Shown here piece after piece: positions 8,800 to 15,880 of a stretch of 32,747 nt of DNA. The stretch is from Ardenticatenaceae bacterium. GTDB taxonomy: Bacteria; Chloroflexota; Anaerolineae; Promineifilales; Promineifilaceae. The notes under the pieces were generated by a model that had not been told where the DNA came from, did no database searches, and worked only from the letters and a program-made list of their open reading frames with translations. Position 1 is the stretch's first letter. Each line of letters begins with the position of its first letter. A program made the position numbers and the translations under genes. The stretch is from NCBI GenBank assembly GCA_020634495.1, contig JACKBR010000052.1, positions 1 through 32,747 of the forward strand. The letters run 5' to 3'.

Positions 8800-8943
8800 A
8801 TGCTGCGGTTTTTGAGTTTTGGGGCGCTGATGAACTGGGAAGTGACTTCGTGTCATCCTGACGGCGTATATGATCCAGAGCAGATCGCTGACGAATTATT
8901 TGATCTTCTTGGGTTTAGGGTACTGGCTGAGACAAGGAGGTGA
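8800..8943 (+). CDS. Possible 47-residue ORF or gene remnant between the YozE copies
   Basis: ATG 8800 opens a 47-codon frame ending TGA at 8941-8943. Its second half (about YDPEQIADELFDLLGFRVLA) looks like plausible helical protein, but there is no good ribosome binding site before the ATG. Another frame over 8766-8860 also gives protein-like sequence (AAVFEFWGADELGSDF), so the segment may be a frameshifted remnant. No family was recognised. Its end supplies AAGGAGG for the next gene. Confidence 0.25.
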   Translation: MLRFLSFGALMNWEVTSCHPDGVYDPEQIADELFDLLGFRVLAETRR

Positions 8944-8952
8944 TCTATTCAG

Positions 8953-9165
8953 ATGGACTTCAATGAATGGCTATTGCAGCAGGTTGAACGGAATGATGCC
9001 ATTGGCAAATTCGCTAAACAAATCGTGAATGACCCAACGGGGCCTATGTTTTCTATAAGACCGGGGACATTCCGCGCCTATTTGATCGAGCGGAAAGTTG
9101 ATACGGGGACAATGGAAGCATTTGAGGTAGCTTTAGCAGAGTGGGCAACAGAGGAAGAAGAGTAA
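8953..9165 (+). CDS. YozE/SAM-like small protein (copy 2)
   Basis: The 70-residue paralogue of the gene at 8516 begins MDFNEWLLQQVERNDAIGKF and ends with an acidic tail (WATEEEE). The conserved F.EWL..Q..R.D.IG block is intact. AAGGAGG at 8934-8940 is 12 nt upstream, slightly far, so the start is likely but not certain. It precedes the thioesterase by 18 bp and is probably in the same transcript. Function is unknown. Confidence 0.65.
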   Translation: MDFNEWLLQQVERNDAIGKFAKQIVNDPTGPMFSIRPGTFRAYLIERKVDTGTMEAFEVALAEWATEEEE

Positions 9166-9183
9166 TCAAAAGGAGGGCATCTG

Positions 9184-9648
9184 ATGGAAAAACTTCCTGA
9201 ACATGGAATGTGTTTTGTATGTGGTACAGAAAATCCAAATAGTATTGGCGTGCAGTGGCATGTGCGCGAGGATAAAAGCATTTTTGGCGAAATCACACTG
9301 AACGACAAACAACAGGGGCCGCCCGGACATGTACATGGGGGCGCATCGGCAGCTTTGTTGGATGAGGCGATGGGAGCGGCCGTTTGGCAGGCTGGGTATA
9401 TGGTGATGGCGGTCAATTTGAATGTGAATTACCGACGACCTTTGCCATTAGGCGTGCCGGTGCAGGTAACGGCCGTTTTCGACAAAAAAGATGGTCGCAA
9501 AGTGTACGCAAAGGGCGAAATCAGGCTGCCGGATGACACTGTTGCTGTGGAAGCGACCGGTATTTATGTAGAAGTGAATGATATGTTTACCAAATTCGCC
9601 GACCAGTTTCAGGCTTACCAGCGACAGAATAGAGATGGTCAATCATGA
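9184..9648 (+). CDS. Hotdog-fold acyl-CoA thioesterase, PaaI/THEM4-like
   Basis: The 154-residue protein has an N-terminal CFVCG...NP.SIG segment typical of this subgroup, then HVHGGASAALLDEAMG near residues 51-66, the hotdog catalytic helix with the HGG turn. The family hydrolyses acyl-CoA thioesters and acts as a homotetramer. AAAGGAGGG precedes the ATG. Its stop overlaps the next start by 4 bp (ATGA, 9645-9648), indicating translational coupling to the MBL-fold gene. The context of PlsY, DegV and AGPS suggests a role in acyl-chain metabolism; chain specificity cannot be read from sequence. Confidence 0.82.
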   Translation: MEKLPEHGMCFVCGTENPNSIGVQWHVREDKSIFGEITLNDKQQGPPGHVHGGASAALLDEAMGAAVWQAGYMVMAVNLNVNYRRPLPLGVPVQVTAVFDKKDGRKVYAKGEIRLPDDTVAVEATGIYVEVNDMFTKFADQFQAYQRQNRDGQS

Positions 9649-10313
9649 AAGTGCGCTACCTGGGACATTCCTGTGTGGAAATAATCGGCCGCCATCACAT
9701 TTTGATTGACCCCGATTTCACCCGCGACCCGGAGCCAGGCGTGGAATTTATCTGTATCACCCACGCCCACGACGATCATATTGGCCGGGTAGCTGAGGTC
9801 TCAACCGGGCTGGTTGTGGCCGCGCCCGATGTGTGTGAGATTGCGGCTGAGATGGGTGTGTCGCGGGATCGGTTACGGCCGTTATCCGCCGGAGACTCCA
9901 TCGCCAATATCCATACCTTGCCCGGTTTCAGCAAAGTGGGCGGCTTCGTTTACAACTTCTTCTATCTACTGTTCACGCGCAGTTTGCCGGAGCCGGGCGG
10001 CACGCCGCTTTCCTTTTTGATTGAAGATGAGGTGACGCTGCTGCACATTGGCGACGCCCATGACGCGGTATTAGACGTGCAGCCCGATATTCTGTGCCTG
10101 CCCTGGCGCAAAACGCCCTTTCGGGCGCAGCGTTACCAGGAGACGCTCATTGAGATGGCGCGCCAATTTGCGCCGTCCTATGTCCTGCCCGTTCACCACG
10201 ACATGCCGCCTACAGATGCTGATCCGCAGGCGTTAAACGGCCGTTTATCCGCGAAGATTTTAACAGGTGAAGATTGGTTCACCTTTCATAACCACAAAAT
10301 GGTGTCAGAATGA
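9645..10313 (+). CDS. Metallo-beta-lactamase-fold hydrolase
   Basis: The 222-residue cytosolic protein starts KVRYLGHSCVEI and has the metal-binding THAHDDHIG motif at about residues 39-47. Further metal ligands are likely at GDAHDAV and PVHHDMPP. The pattern is closest to UlaG-like MBL hydrolases, whose substrates vary widely. It overlaps both neighbours by ATGA (9645-9648 and 10310-10313), so it is the middle gene of a translationally coupled trio with the thioesterase and PlsY. A phosphodiesterase or lactonase acting on a lipid-related substrate would fit, but this is inference only. Confidence 0.78.
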   Translation: MKVRYLGHSCVEIIGRHHILIDPDFTRDPEPGVEFICITHAHDDHIGRVAEVSTGLVVAAPDVCEIAAEMGVSRDRLRPLSAGDSIANIHTLPGFSKVGGFVYNFFYLLFTRSLPEPGGTPLSFLIEDEVTLLHIGDAHDAVLDVQPDILCLPWRKTPFRAQRYQETLIEMARQFAPSYVLPVHHDMPPTDADPQALNGRLSAKILTGEDWFTFHNHKMVSE

Positions 10314-10975
10314 ATATCATTTACATACTTTTAGCCGGTTTGACTGGATACGTTTTTGGCGCGATCCCTTTTGGTTTAATTTTTGTCAGAATGGTTAAAG
10401 GGGTTGATTTGCGAGAGGTGGGCAGCGGCCGTACCGGGGGAACCAATTCTATGCGTGCCGCCGGTTTTGGCATTGGTTTGCTAACTTTTTTGATGGATGT
10501 GTTGAAGGGAGCGACGGCCGTTTGGCTGGCGCGGCTGTTGTTTGGCGATGCGTTTCCGGCGGAATGGAGACCTTGGGCAGATATCATGGCGGGGACAACG
10601 GCCGTTATCGGCCACAACTGGTCTGTTTTCCTGAAATTTAAGGGGGGCGCGGGGACGGGGCCGAACGTGGGCTGGGCAACGGCCGTTTGGTGGCCTATGT
10701 TTCCCATCAACTTTGCCATTGGCGGCTTAATATTGCGTAAACAGGGGATGGCTTCCGTGGCTTCACTCGTCGTTGCGGGGTTGATCATCGTTATTTTTGC
10801 GGGACGTTATGTGATGGGGGCCGATGCAACGGCGGCGTATATGATTGGCGGTTTTGTTACGGCCGTTATTGTCGCCTGGTCATTACGCCCCAACATTCAA
10901 CGTATTCTTGCTGGTAAAGAGCGTGTCGTTGGGCCACGCTCTCAAAAACAAGCGAACGAAAAAAAGGAGAAATAA
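10310..10975 (+). CDS. plsY: PlsY-type acyl-phosphate:glycerol-3-phosphate acyltransferase
   Basis: The 221-residue multipass membrane protein has about five helices. Motif 1 appears as GSGRTGGTNSMRAAG and motif 2 as GHNWSVFLKFKGGAGTGPN. Both deviate from the usual SGN.GATN and GGKG, with Arg replacing Asn and Ala replacing Lys, so it is a divergent PlsY-like member. Canonical PlsY acylates glycerol-3-phosphate from acyl phosphate to start phospholipid synthesis; its PlsX partner is not in this window. It overlaps the MBL gene by 4 bp and precedes degV by 5 bp. Because of the motif changes, the substrate could differ from glycerol-3-phosphate. Confidence 0.8.
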   Translation: MNIIYILLAGLTGYVFGAIPFGLIFVRMVKGVDLREVGSGRTGGTNSMRAAGFGIGLLTFLMDVLKGATAVWLARLLFGDAFPAEWRPWADIMAGTTAVIGHNWSVFLKFKGGAGTGPNVGWATAVWWPMFPINFAIGGLILRKQGMASVASLVVAGLIIVIFAGRYVMGADATAAYMIGGFVTAVIVAWSLRPNIQRILAGKERVVGPRSQKQANEKKEK

Positions 10976-10980
10976 AGCAA

Positions 10981-11835
10981 ATGTTAAAACAAAAAGTAGC
11001 AATTGTAACCGACAGCACAGCCTACATTCCGGCAGAACTAATTGAAAAACATAATATTCATGTCATCCCTCAAATTTTAAATTGGGAAGGCGAAAGCCTG
11101 CTGGATGGGGTGGACATCTTGCCCGATGCTTTTTACGAACGCCTGAAAACATCAGGCATCATCCCCACATCTTCCCAGCCTTCGCCGGGACAGTTCGCCG
11201 ATTTCTTTGCCAAAGTTGCGGAAACGGCTGAAAGCATTGTCGGCATCTTCATCTCTGAGCATCTCAGCGGTACGCTGGCTTCAGCCCACGCCGCAGCCCA
11301 AACGTTGCCGGAGATTCCCATTGAGATTGTAGATTCACGCTCTACCACGATGGGATTAGGCCTGATCACGTTGGCAGCGGCACGCACGGCCGAACGCGGC
11401 CATAGCCATGCCGAAGTGGCACAAGTTGCCCGCGATCTCGTGTCGCGTATGCGCGTCCTATTTGTGGTGGATACGCTGGAATATTTACACAAGGGCGGCC
11501 GTATTGGCGGCGCGCAGCGGTTGTTTGGGTCTTTGCTGTCCATTAAGCCGGTTTTGCATTTGGAAGACGGCCGTATCGAGCCGTTGGCCTCTGTTCGCAC
11601 CAAGCGCAAAGCCATCGAACATATGTTGTCGGCAGTAGAGGATGAAACACGCGGCCAGATGCATATCCGCGCGGCCGTATTTGACGCGAGTGCACCCCAA
11701 CATGTCGATATGGTTTGCACACTGGTCAAGCAGCGTATCAATCCAGATGAACTTATCCAGGCCAGCTTAAGCCCTGTTATTGGCACCCATGTGGGGCCGG
11801 GAACAGTTGGCATTGCTTATTATGTGGAATCCTAA
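10981..11835 (+). CDS. DegV family fatty-acid-binding protein
   Basis: The 284-residue protein begins with VAIVTDSTAYIPAEL, the family signature, and includes TSSQPSPGQF, the ISEHLSGTLASA fatty-acid contact loop, and EYLHKGGRIGGAQ near residues 165-177. DegV (FakB-type) proteins bind a fatty acid and present it to a FakA kinase to form acyl phosphate, the substrate of PlsY. The adjacent plsY-like gene makes this functional link attractive, although no fakA is present here. AAGGAGAAA precedes ATG 10981. It ends the plus-strand run; no clear terminator is visible in the 77-bp spacer. Confidence 0.88.
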   Translation: MLKQKVAIVTDSTAYIPAELIEKHNIHVIPQILNWEGESLLDGVDILPDAFYERLKTSGIIPTSSQPSPGQFADFFAKVAETAESIVGIFISEHLSGTLASAHAAAQTLPEIPIEIVDSRSTTMGLGLITLAAARTAERGHSHAEVAQVARDLVSRMRVLFVVDTLEYLHKGGRIGGAQRLFGSLLSIKPVLHLEDGRIEPLASVRTKRKAIEHMLSAVEDETRGQMHIRAAVFDASAPQHVDMVCTLVKQRINPDELIQASLSPVIGTHVGPGTVGIAYYVES

Positions 11836-11912
11836 AAGGCGGGCATGCGGGCGCGACGCCAGGCGATGCAGATGAGAGATCGAAAAAGATAACCGCTCGT
11901 ACCTGATATTTT

Positions 11913-12419
11913 ATGCACAAGAATCTGGCAGACGCGCACGACAACATAGTTGCAGAATTGGGGCGACTGGCTCCTTTGTTTAATTTTAGCGATATGGCCG
12001 TCCGTCTGTATGGGGCCTTGCTGTTGTCCCCTGAACCAGCTTCGCTGGATGAATTAGCCGATAGGTTAAATATCAGCAAGGGCGCAGTATCCAAACATAT
12101 GCAAGCCCTGGAGCATTGGGGAATGGTGCAAGTGGTTTGGCTGCGAGGTAGACGTAAGAAGTATTTCAAAGCCGAGTCTGACCTCTGGCAAATTGCCTGC
12201 AATGTCCTGATTAGCCGAGAGCAGCGCGAAGTGGAACAGACATTACGAGTTTTGGGTGCAAACATCAAAGAAATCCGGGCGATTAAGGATGATCTGCCTG
12301 CCGAAGAGAAAGAGACGGCCGCTTTTTATTTGGAACGTGTTGGAGAATTGCAGGTATTCTTTTTGGCTGCCCAGGCTTTTTTGAGCGCATTTATCAAGGA
12401 CAACTCGGAGATAGGCTAA
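11913..12419 (+). CDS. GbsR/MarR-type transcriptional regulator
   Basis: The 168-residue protein has a winged helix at about residues 30-95 with the motif LDELADRLNISKGAVSKHMQALEHWG, a basic wing (LRGRRKKYFKAE) and a C-terminal helical dimer region. This arrangement matches GbsR-type MarR relatives. Targets are unknown; the nearest candidates are the convergent CDP-alcohol phosphatidyltransferase gene and the preceding lipid genes. No operator palindrome is obvious upstream. Its TAA (12417-12419) abuts the end of the convergent broken gene at 12420. Confidence 0.8.
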   Translation: MHKNLADAHDNIVAELGRLAPLFNFSDMAVRLYGALLLSPEPASLDELADRLNISKGAVSKHMQALEHWGMVQVVWLRGRRKKYFKAESDLWQIACNVLISREQREVEQTLRVLGANIKEIRAIKDDLPAEEKETAAFYLERVGELQVFFLAAQAFLSAFIKDNSEIG

Positions 12420-12503
12420 TCACGGCCGTCCCGACTGCAAGATAGACCGCAACAACCACAAACTCAGGATACTCATTACGCCAATTAATGAAAGAGGGTA
12501 AAG
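12420..12503 (-). pseudogene. C-terminal fragment of the broken CDP-alcohol phosphatidyltransferase
   Basis: On the minus strand the bases between the IS3-family element and the GbsR stop encode 27 residues (LYPLSLIGVMSILSLWLL then a short tail) ending with TGA at 12420-12422. The sequence reads as a membrane helix, as expected for the last helix of a CDP-alcohol phosphatidyltransferase. It is separated from the N-terminal fragment (13744-13953) by the IS. Together the pieces supply only about 96 residues against about 180-190 for the family, so the middle is missing. Confidence 0.5.
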
Positions 12504-12515
12504 TGCCCCCAAATG

Positions 12516-13409
12516 TCAAGACAAAACATGGGACAAAGTTAAGCTCCTTTTTCCTCCATTGATTGTGATAGGTAATAAACGGCCAAAGTACATCTCGGCC
12601 GGTGTGGCATAATTCAATGATTGATGGGGACGTTCATGATTGTAGAAGTGCCAATAGCGGGTTAGGCCAAGACGGGCTTCTCGCGGATTGGCATACTCGC
12701 TGAGGTACACTTCTTCATATTTAACAGAGCGCCACAGTCGTTCCGTGCGGATGTTGTCAATAGCTCGTCCTTTGCCATCCATGCTGATCTGCGCACCGAC
12801 AGCCTTGAGCCGCTCAATGTATTGCGGGCTGGTGAAATGGCTGCCTTGGTCGCTGTTGAAAATAGCTGGCGTGGCCTGAGCCAACGCCTGGTCAACGGCC
12901 GTTACCACAAAGGGGAGCGCCAACGTGTCACTCAGCTGCCAGCTGACAACAAAGCGGGAGAACCAATCCAGAATAGCAACCAGGTACATCCAGCCTTTCT
13001 GCAAGCGGATATAGGTAATGTCAATGCCCCAAACGTGATTCGGATAGCTGGGGGTTACATTGCCCAGCAAGTAGGGATAGATGTAAGCTGCTTTTTGCCG
13101 TTTGCTCAGGTTTGGGCCAGGGCAAATAGCGGCAATACCCATCTGGCGCATGTATTTGGCGATGGTATTCTCGCCCACCACCTCGCCTTCTCGTCGTAGC
13201 TGCTGATGAATGCGTCGTGACCCGTAGAAAGGATACTGGGTGTAAATCTCATCAATCCGATGCTTGATACGAATTTCCTTTTCAGATGGGCCACATGGCT
13301 GGTAGTACAAGCTGGAGCGGCTCAAGCCAAGTAGGTCTGCTTGCTGGGACAGGGGCACTTTACCCTTGTCTTCGCGTTCTATCATTGCTAATCGCTCCGC
13401 CCTACTCAA
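12516..13409 (-). CDS. IS3-family transposase OrfB (DDE integrase domain)
   Basis: The 297-residue product has an HTH_21-like region (YPFYGSRRIHQQLRREG) and an rve catalytic core with Asp in VWGIDITYI, Asp in FNSDQGSHFTS and Glu in RTERLWRSVKYE, so the DDE triad is complete. The frame is -1 relative to OrfA and begins with TTG at 13409. It is normally expressed as an OrfAB fusion through frameshifting at the A9 run (13420-13428); the -1 frame reads through as KKVSTLSRAERLAMIE, a typical IS3 junction. Intact, so the element may still be active. Confidence 0.9.
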   Translation of the reverse strand: MSRAERLAMIEREDKGKVPLSQQADLLGLSRSSLYYQPCGPSEKEIRIKHRIDEIYTQYPFYGSRRIHQQLRREGEVVGENTIAKYMRQMGIAAICPGPNLSKRQKAAYIYPYLLGNVTPSYPNHVWGIDITYIRLQKGWMYLVAILDWFSRFVVSWQLSDTLALPFVVTAVDQALAQATPAIFNSDQGSHFTSPQYIERLKAVGAQISMDGKGRAIDNIRTERLWRSVKYEEVYLSEYANPREARLGLTRYWHFYNHERPHQSLNYATPAEMYFGRLLPITINGGKRSLTLSHVLS

Positions 13410-13689
13410 CGTCGAAACCTTTTTTTTTCAGCCAGTTCAACTGGGTGGTCAAACGGCCGATTTCAGCGTATAAGCGTTCTTGTTCTTCTTCCAACTTCTT
13501 CAGTGCATCGTTTTTGTCCTGCTCCGCACGAAACAAGTCAGGCAAGCCATCCAGAGCTTTTCGCGTCCATTTCCGCAGTTGGGTCACATGGACCCCATAT
13601 TCTGAAGAAAGCTGACTAATACTCTTTTCTTCGCGCAAGATTTCTTGCACAACTTTTGCTTTGAATTGTGGTGAATATTTCTTTCTCAT
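13402..13689 (-). CDS. IS3-family OrfA (HTH protein)
   Basis: The 95-residue protein has an N-terminal HTH_Tnp_1 domain (KKYSPQFKAKVVQEIL..EKSISQLSSEYGVHVTQLRKW) followed by a leucine-zipper-like coiled coil (about residues 55-90), as usual for OrfA. The frame terminates TAG shortly after LKKKG. The run of nine A residues followed by G on the coding strand (13428 to 13419) is the expected programmed -1 frameshift site to OrfB. Confidence 0.88.
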   Translation of the reverse strand: MRKKYSPQFKAKVVQEILREEKSISQLSSEYGVHVTQLRKWTRKALDGLPDLFRAEQDKNDALKKLEEEQERLYAEIGRLTTQLNWLKKKGFDVE

Positions 13690-13743
13690 AGCTCGTTTCC
13701 GAGCTTAACATGGCCTCTTTTTTTGTCCAAAATTCTGGGGGCA

Positions 13744-13953
13744 TTATAGCGAGTCCAGAGCGCTACCCAGGCTGGTAGATTGGTTCAATTTGCGGGCTAC
13801 ATATCCATCGAAGATGTCTGTTAGCCCAGTTATAATGAGTCCTGCGCCCAACCAAATTGGCATCCGTAAAAGGGCAACCATCCACAGAAGCGGCGCCATG
13901 ATCAATCTGGCAGTTGTCAGATAATTTGGGACAGTTTTCAGGTCTTCTGACAT
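13744..13953 (-). pseudogene. N-terminal fragment of a CDP-alcohol phosphatidyltransferase
   Basis: From ATG 13953, preceded by GGAGGAG, 69 residues are read: a start MSEDLKTVPNYLTTARLI, a membrane helix, and then the family catalytic signature beginning LTDIFDGYVARKLNQSTSLG with SALDS after it (DGxxAR...G...D). The frame stops exactly where the IS begins, before the last Asp of the signature. The family transfers a phosphoalcohol to CDP-diacylglycerol, or makes PG-phosphate or cardiolipin. The gene is inactivated by the IS and the associated loss of its centre. Confidence 0.75.
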
Positions 13954-14032
13954 GATTAGGCTCCTCCATGTTTGGTGTAAAAGAGAATGAGAATATTGAG
14001 CTTGTGTGGGGGTAAAGTCAGTAACGGCCGTA

Positions 14033-14260
14033 TCATAATGGGGAATTTCCAACTCCGATAGCTCCGTACCTGTCCAGCCGCTGTAGTACCCGCGTTACAA
14101 AGCCCGGCGGCGGCGACAGCATAGGGGATTGGCGGAACAGGGCATCAATGTACCGCATTGTCATCCGACGCTGTTCGCAATCGGAACAAAAGCAATCCTC
14201 TGGATGCGCCCATACCGGCCGCTTATCATCGGACCACGCGATGGTTGGCTGGCGACACAT
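14033..14260 (-). CDS. Small Cys-containing protein coupled to the patatin gene
   Basis: The 75-residue product has a Cys cluster in its first half (HPEDCFCSDCEQRR) and a helix with RYIDALFRQSPMLSPPPGFVTRVLQRL, a pattern seen before the membrane segment of zinc-finger anti-sigma-like proteins. No membrane helix follows, so it is either short or truncated. Its ATG overlaps the patatin stop (TAATG at 14258-14262), so translation is coupled. The function is not identified. About 80 bp without further signal separate it from the broken phosphatidyltransferase. Confidence 0.5.
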   Translation of the reverse strand: MCRQPTIAWSDDKRPVWAHPEDCFCSDCEQRRMTMRYIDALFRQSPMLSPPPGFVTRVLQRLDRYGAIGVGNSPL

Positions 14261-15153
14261 TACGGGTGTCCTGTCCCATTGAGGGAACCTGTCGAATGCG
14301 ACAAAAGGGGCGCTCCCCTCTGTAATTTCTGGGTGTTATTAACGATAACCTGCTGGATTTGGGGCAAAGCTTCTTCGGCCGCCGCTTCACCGGCGGCAAT
14401 GGTTTCAGCGGCGCGGGTGTAACCGGTGAGGGCGCTGACGGATAAACGGCCGTTAAGATTAATGAGGACATCGGGAGGCGACTGTTCCATCTTGGAATCG
14501 TACAATCGTTTAAGCACAATGGATAGAGCGCGACGGGCGTCATTCGTGATTTGTCCCGCCCAATTGGGGAGTTCTGTGTTAAAATCACCCATCACATCCA
14601 CAGCAATGACGATATCGCAGCCCATCTCGCGGGACACGTCCACCGGCACATTGTTTAGCAAACCGCCATCTACCAGCCGGTACCCATTCATTTCCATGGG
14701 AGCGATCAGGCCGGGAATAGCTACGGTAGCCCGTACTGCGTCAGCGACTCGCCCTTGACGCAGCACAACTTCCCGACCGCTGTTGAGGTCTACCGTCACC
14801 AGGTTTAGGGGAACGCGCAAATCGTCAAATGTTGTTGTTTCCCCTATCTGTTTAACCATATAGTCATGAATGCGTTTGCCCGTGACCAATCCTTTTTGAG
14901 GTAGTTTCCGGTCTACCAATTCCAGCAGGCGCGGCCAATGGGACATGCGAATCGCTTCGGCTTCCATCTCTTGCGGCGACATGCCGGCGGCGTAACCGGC
15001 GCTGATAACCCCGCCCATGCTGACCCCAACCAGGGAATCAATGGGAATTTGTTCCTGCTCCAGAACTTTTAAGACGCCGATATGGGCGTTGCCACGCCCC
15101 GCGCCGCCGCTTAAAACGAGACCGACCTTTGGTTGATGTGTAACTTCATTCAT
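14260..15153 (-). CDS. Patatin-like phospholipase (RssA type)
   Basis: The 297-residue cytosolic esterase has the oxyanion motif LSGGAGRGNAHIG (about residues 14-26), the nucleophile elbow GVSMGG with Ser45, and the catalytic Asp162 in DGGLLNNVP, so the Ser-Asp dyad is intact. The family releases fatty acids from phospholipids or acyl esters. I chose ATG 15153 because GGAGG precedes it and it overlaps the upstream glycosyltransferase stop as ATGA. The 15189 alternative would run further into that gene. It is part of the minus-strand lipid/glycosyl run. Confidence 0.87.
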   Translation of the reverse strand: MNEVTHQPKVGLVLSGGAGRGNAHIGVLKVLEQEQIPIDSLVGVSMGGVISAGYAAGMSPQEMEAEAIRMSHWPRLLELVDRKLPQKGLVTGKRIHDYMVKQIGETTTFDDLRVPLNLVTVDLNSGREVVLRQGRVADAVRATVAIPGLIAPMEMNGYRLVDGGLLNNVPVDVSREMGCDIVIAVDVMGDFNTELPNWAGQITNDARRALSIVLKRLYDSKMEQSPPDVLINLNGRLSVSALTGYTRAAETIAAGEAAAEEALPQIQQVIVNNTQKLQRGAPLLSHSTGSLNGTGHP

Positions 15154-15860
15154 ACAGCGCCTCCATATGCCCGGTAGGCGCGTTTCCATTTTCCGACGTA
15201 ATGTTGGAGGAAGGCCTGGACAACCTGGATTGTCTCTTCAATAAACATGGGAATGGCTTCGCCGACACGCATTTTTTTAGTTTTGATAGGGTGAATCAGG
15301 CCATCCAGGCTGGCGTAGTGAATTGTTTTACCCTGATCGCGATAGTGCAGGTTGATCAGCGTCTCTACACCGTATTGGGATTCTTTAATCGCGGGGACAA
15401 GCGGCAGAATGTCCTTGCGAAACAGCGCTCGTTCACCCGAAAAGGCCCGAAAGAGGATTGCGCTTCTGGCGGCTCCCCGGCGGAAATTCCGGTAACCAAT
15501 AATCATGTCGGCTTTTCCTGTTTGCCATTGGCCCAGAATTTTGGCGATGTGGGCGTCGCTAAGATTTAGCAAATCGGCATCTACAAAAAAGAGGGTCTCC
15601 CCTTTGGCCCGTAAAACGCCTTCGGCCATTGCGTACCCTTTGCCCTGGTTTTGGGGCAGAAAGACAGGATGTATCTTTTGGTGACTGGCAAAGCGTTGTA
15701 TGACAACGGCCGTTTCATCTTCCGAGCCGTCATCTACAACAATAATTTCGTCTACCAGAGGCGATTCAATCAGCGCATCGAGAACGCCAGCGATACTCTT
15801 TTCTTCGTTATAGGCACAAACGATAGCTGTGCATGAAGGTTGATTGTTTGTTGTTTTCAT
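15150..15860 (-). CDS. Family 2 glycosyltransferase
   Basis: The 236-residue GT-A protein has AIVCAYNEEKSIAGVL at the N-terminus, VVDDGSEDET near residue 41-50 and the metal-binding FVDADLL motif. No strong membrane helix is visible; the C-terminus is amphipathic (FIEETIQVVQAFLQHYVGKWK), which could attach to the membrane. It lies 20 bp downstream of the prenyl transferase gene and overlaps patatin by 4 bp. A polyprenyl-phosphate or lipid acceptor would fit that context, but the donor and acceptor cannot be assigned. Confidence 0.82.
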   Translation of the reverse strand: MKTTNNQPSCTAIVCAYNEEKSIAGVLDALIESPLVDEIIVVDDGSEDETAVVIQRFASHQKIHPVFLPQNQGKGYAMAEGVLRAKGETLFFVDADLLNLSDAHIAKILGQWQTGKADMIIGYRNFRRGAARSAILFRAFSGERALFRKDILPLVPAIKESQYGVETLINLHYRDQGKTIHYASLDGLIHPIKTKKMRVGEAIPMFIEETIQVVQAFLQHYVGKWKRAYRAYGGAV

Positions 15861-15880
15861 TTTTGTTTATGTTATTTCCT

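Larger units (their letters stand above)
12504..13743 (-). mobile_element. IS3-family insertion sequence, 1240 bp
   Basis: The ends are TGCCCCCA at 12504-12511 and its complement TGGGGGCA at 13736-13743. The inverted similarity continues inward for over 20 bp with mismatches (a GACAAAA block is shared). Two overlapping frames, orfA and orfB, occupy the minus strand and a slippery A9G lies in the overlap zone, the standard IS3 arrangement. No 3-4-bp direct repeat flanks the element (AAG on the left, TTA on the right), suggesting an adjacent deletion or recombination after insertion. Confidence 0.85.

Noticed and set aside
11836..11912. Possible intrinsic terminator after degV
   Set aside because: GC-rich inverted segments are short and imperfect, and no T-run follows.
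12504..13743. Target-site duplication of the IS3-family element
   Set aside because: The bases next to the two ends (AAG and TTA) do not match in direct orientation, so none could be claimed.
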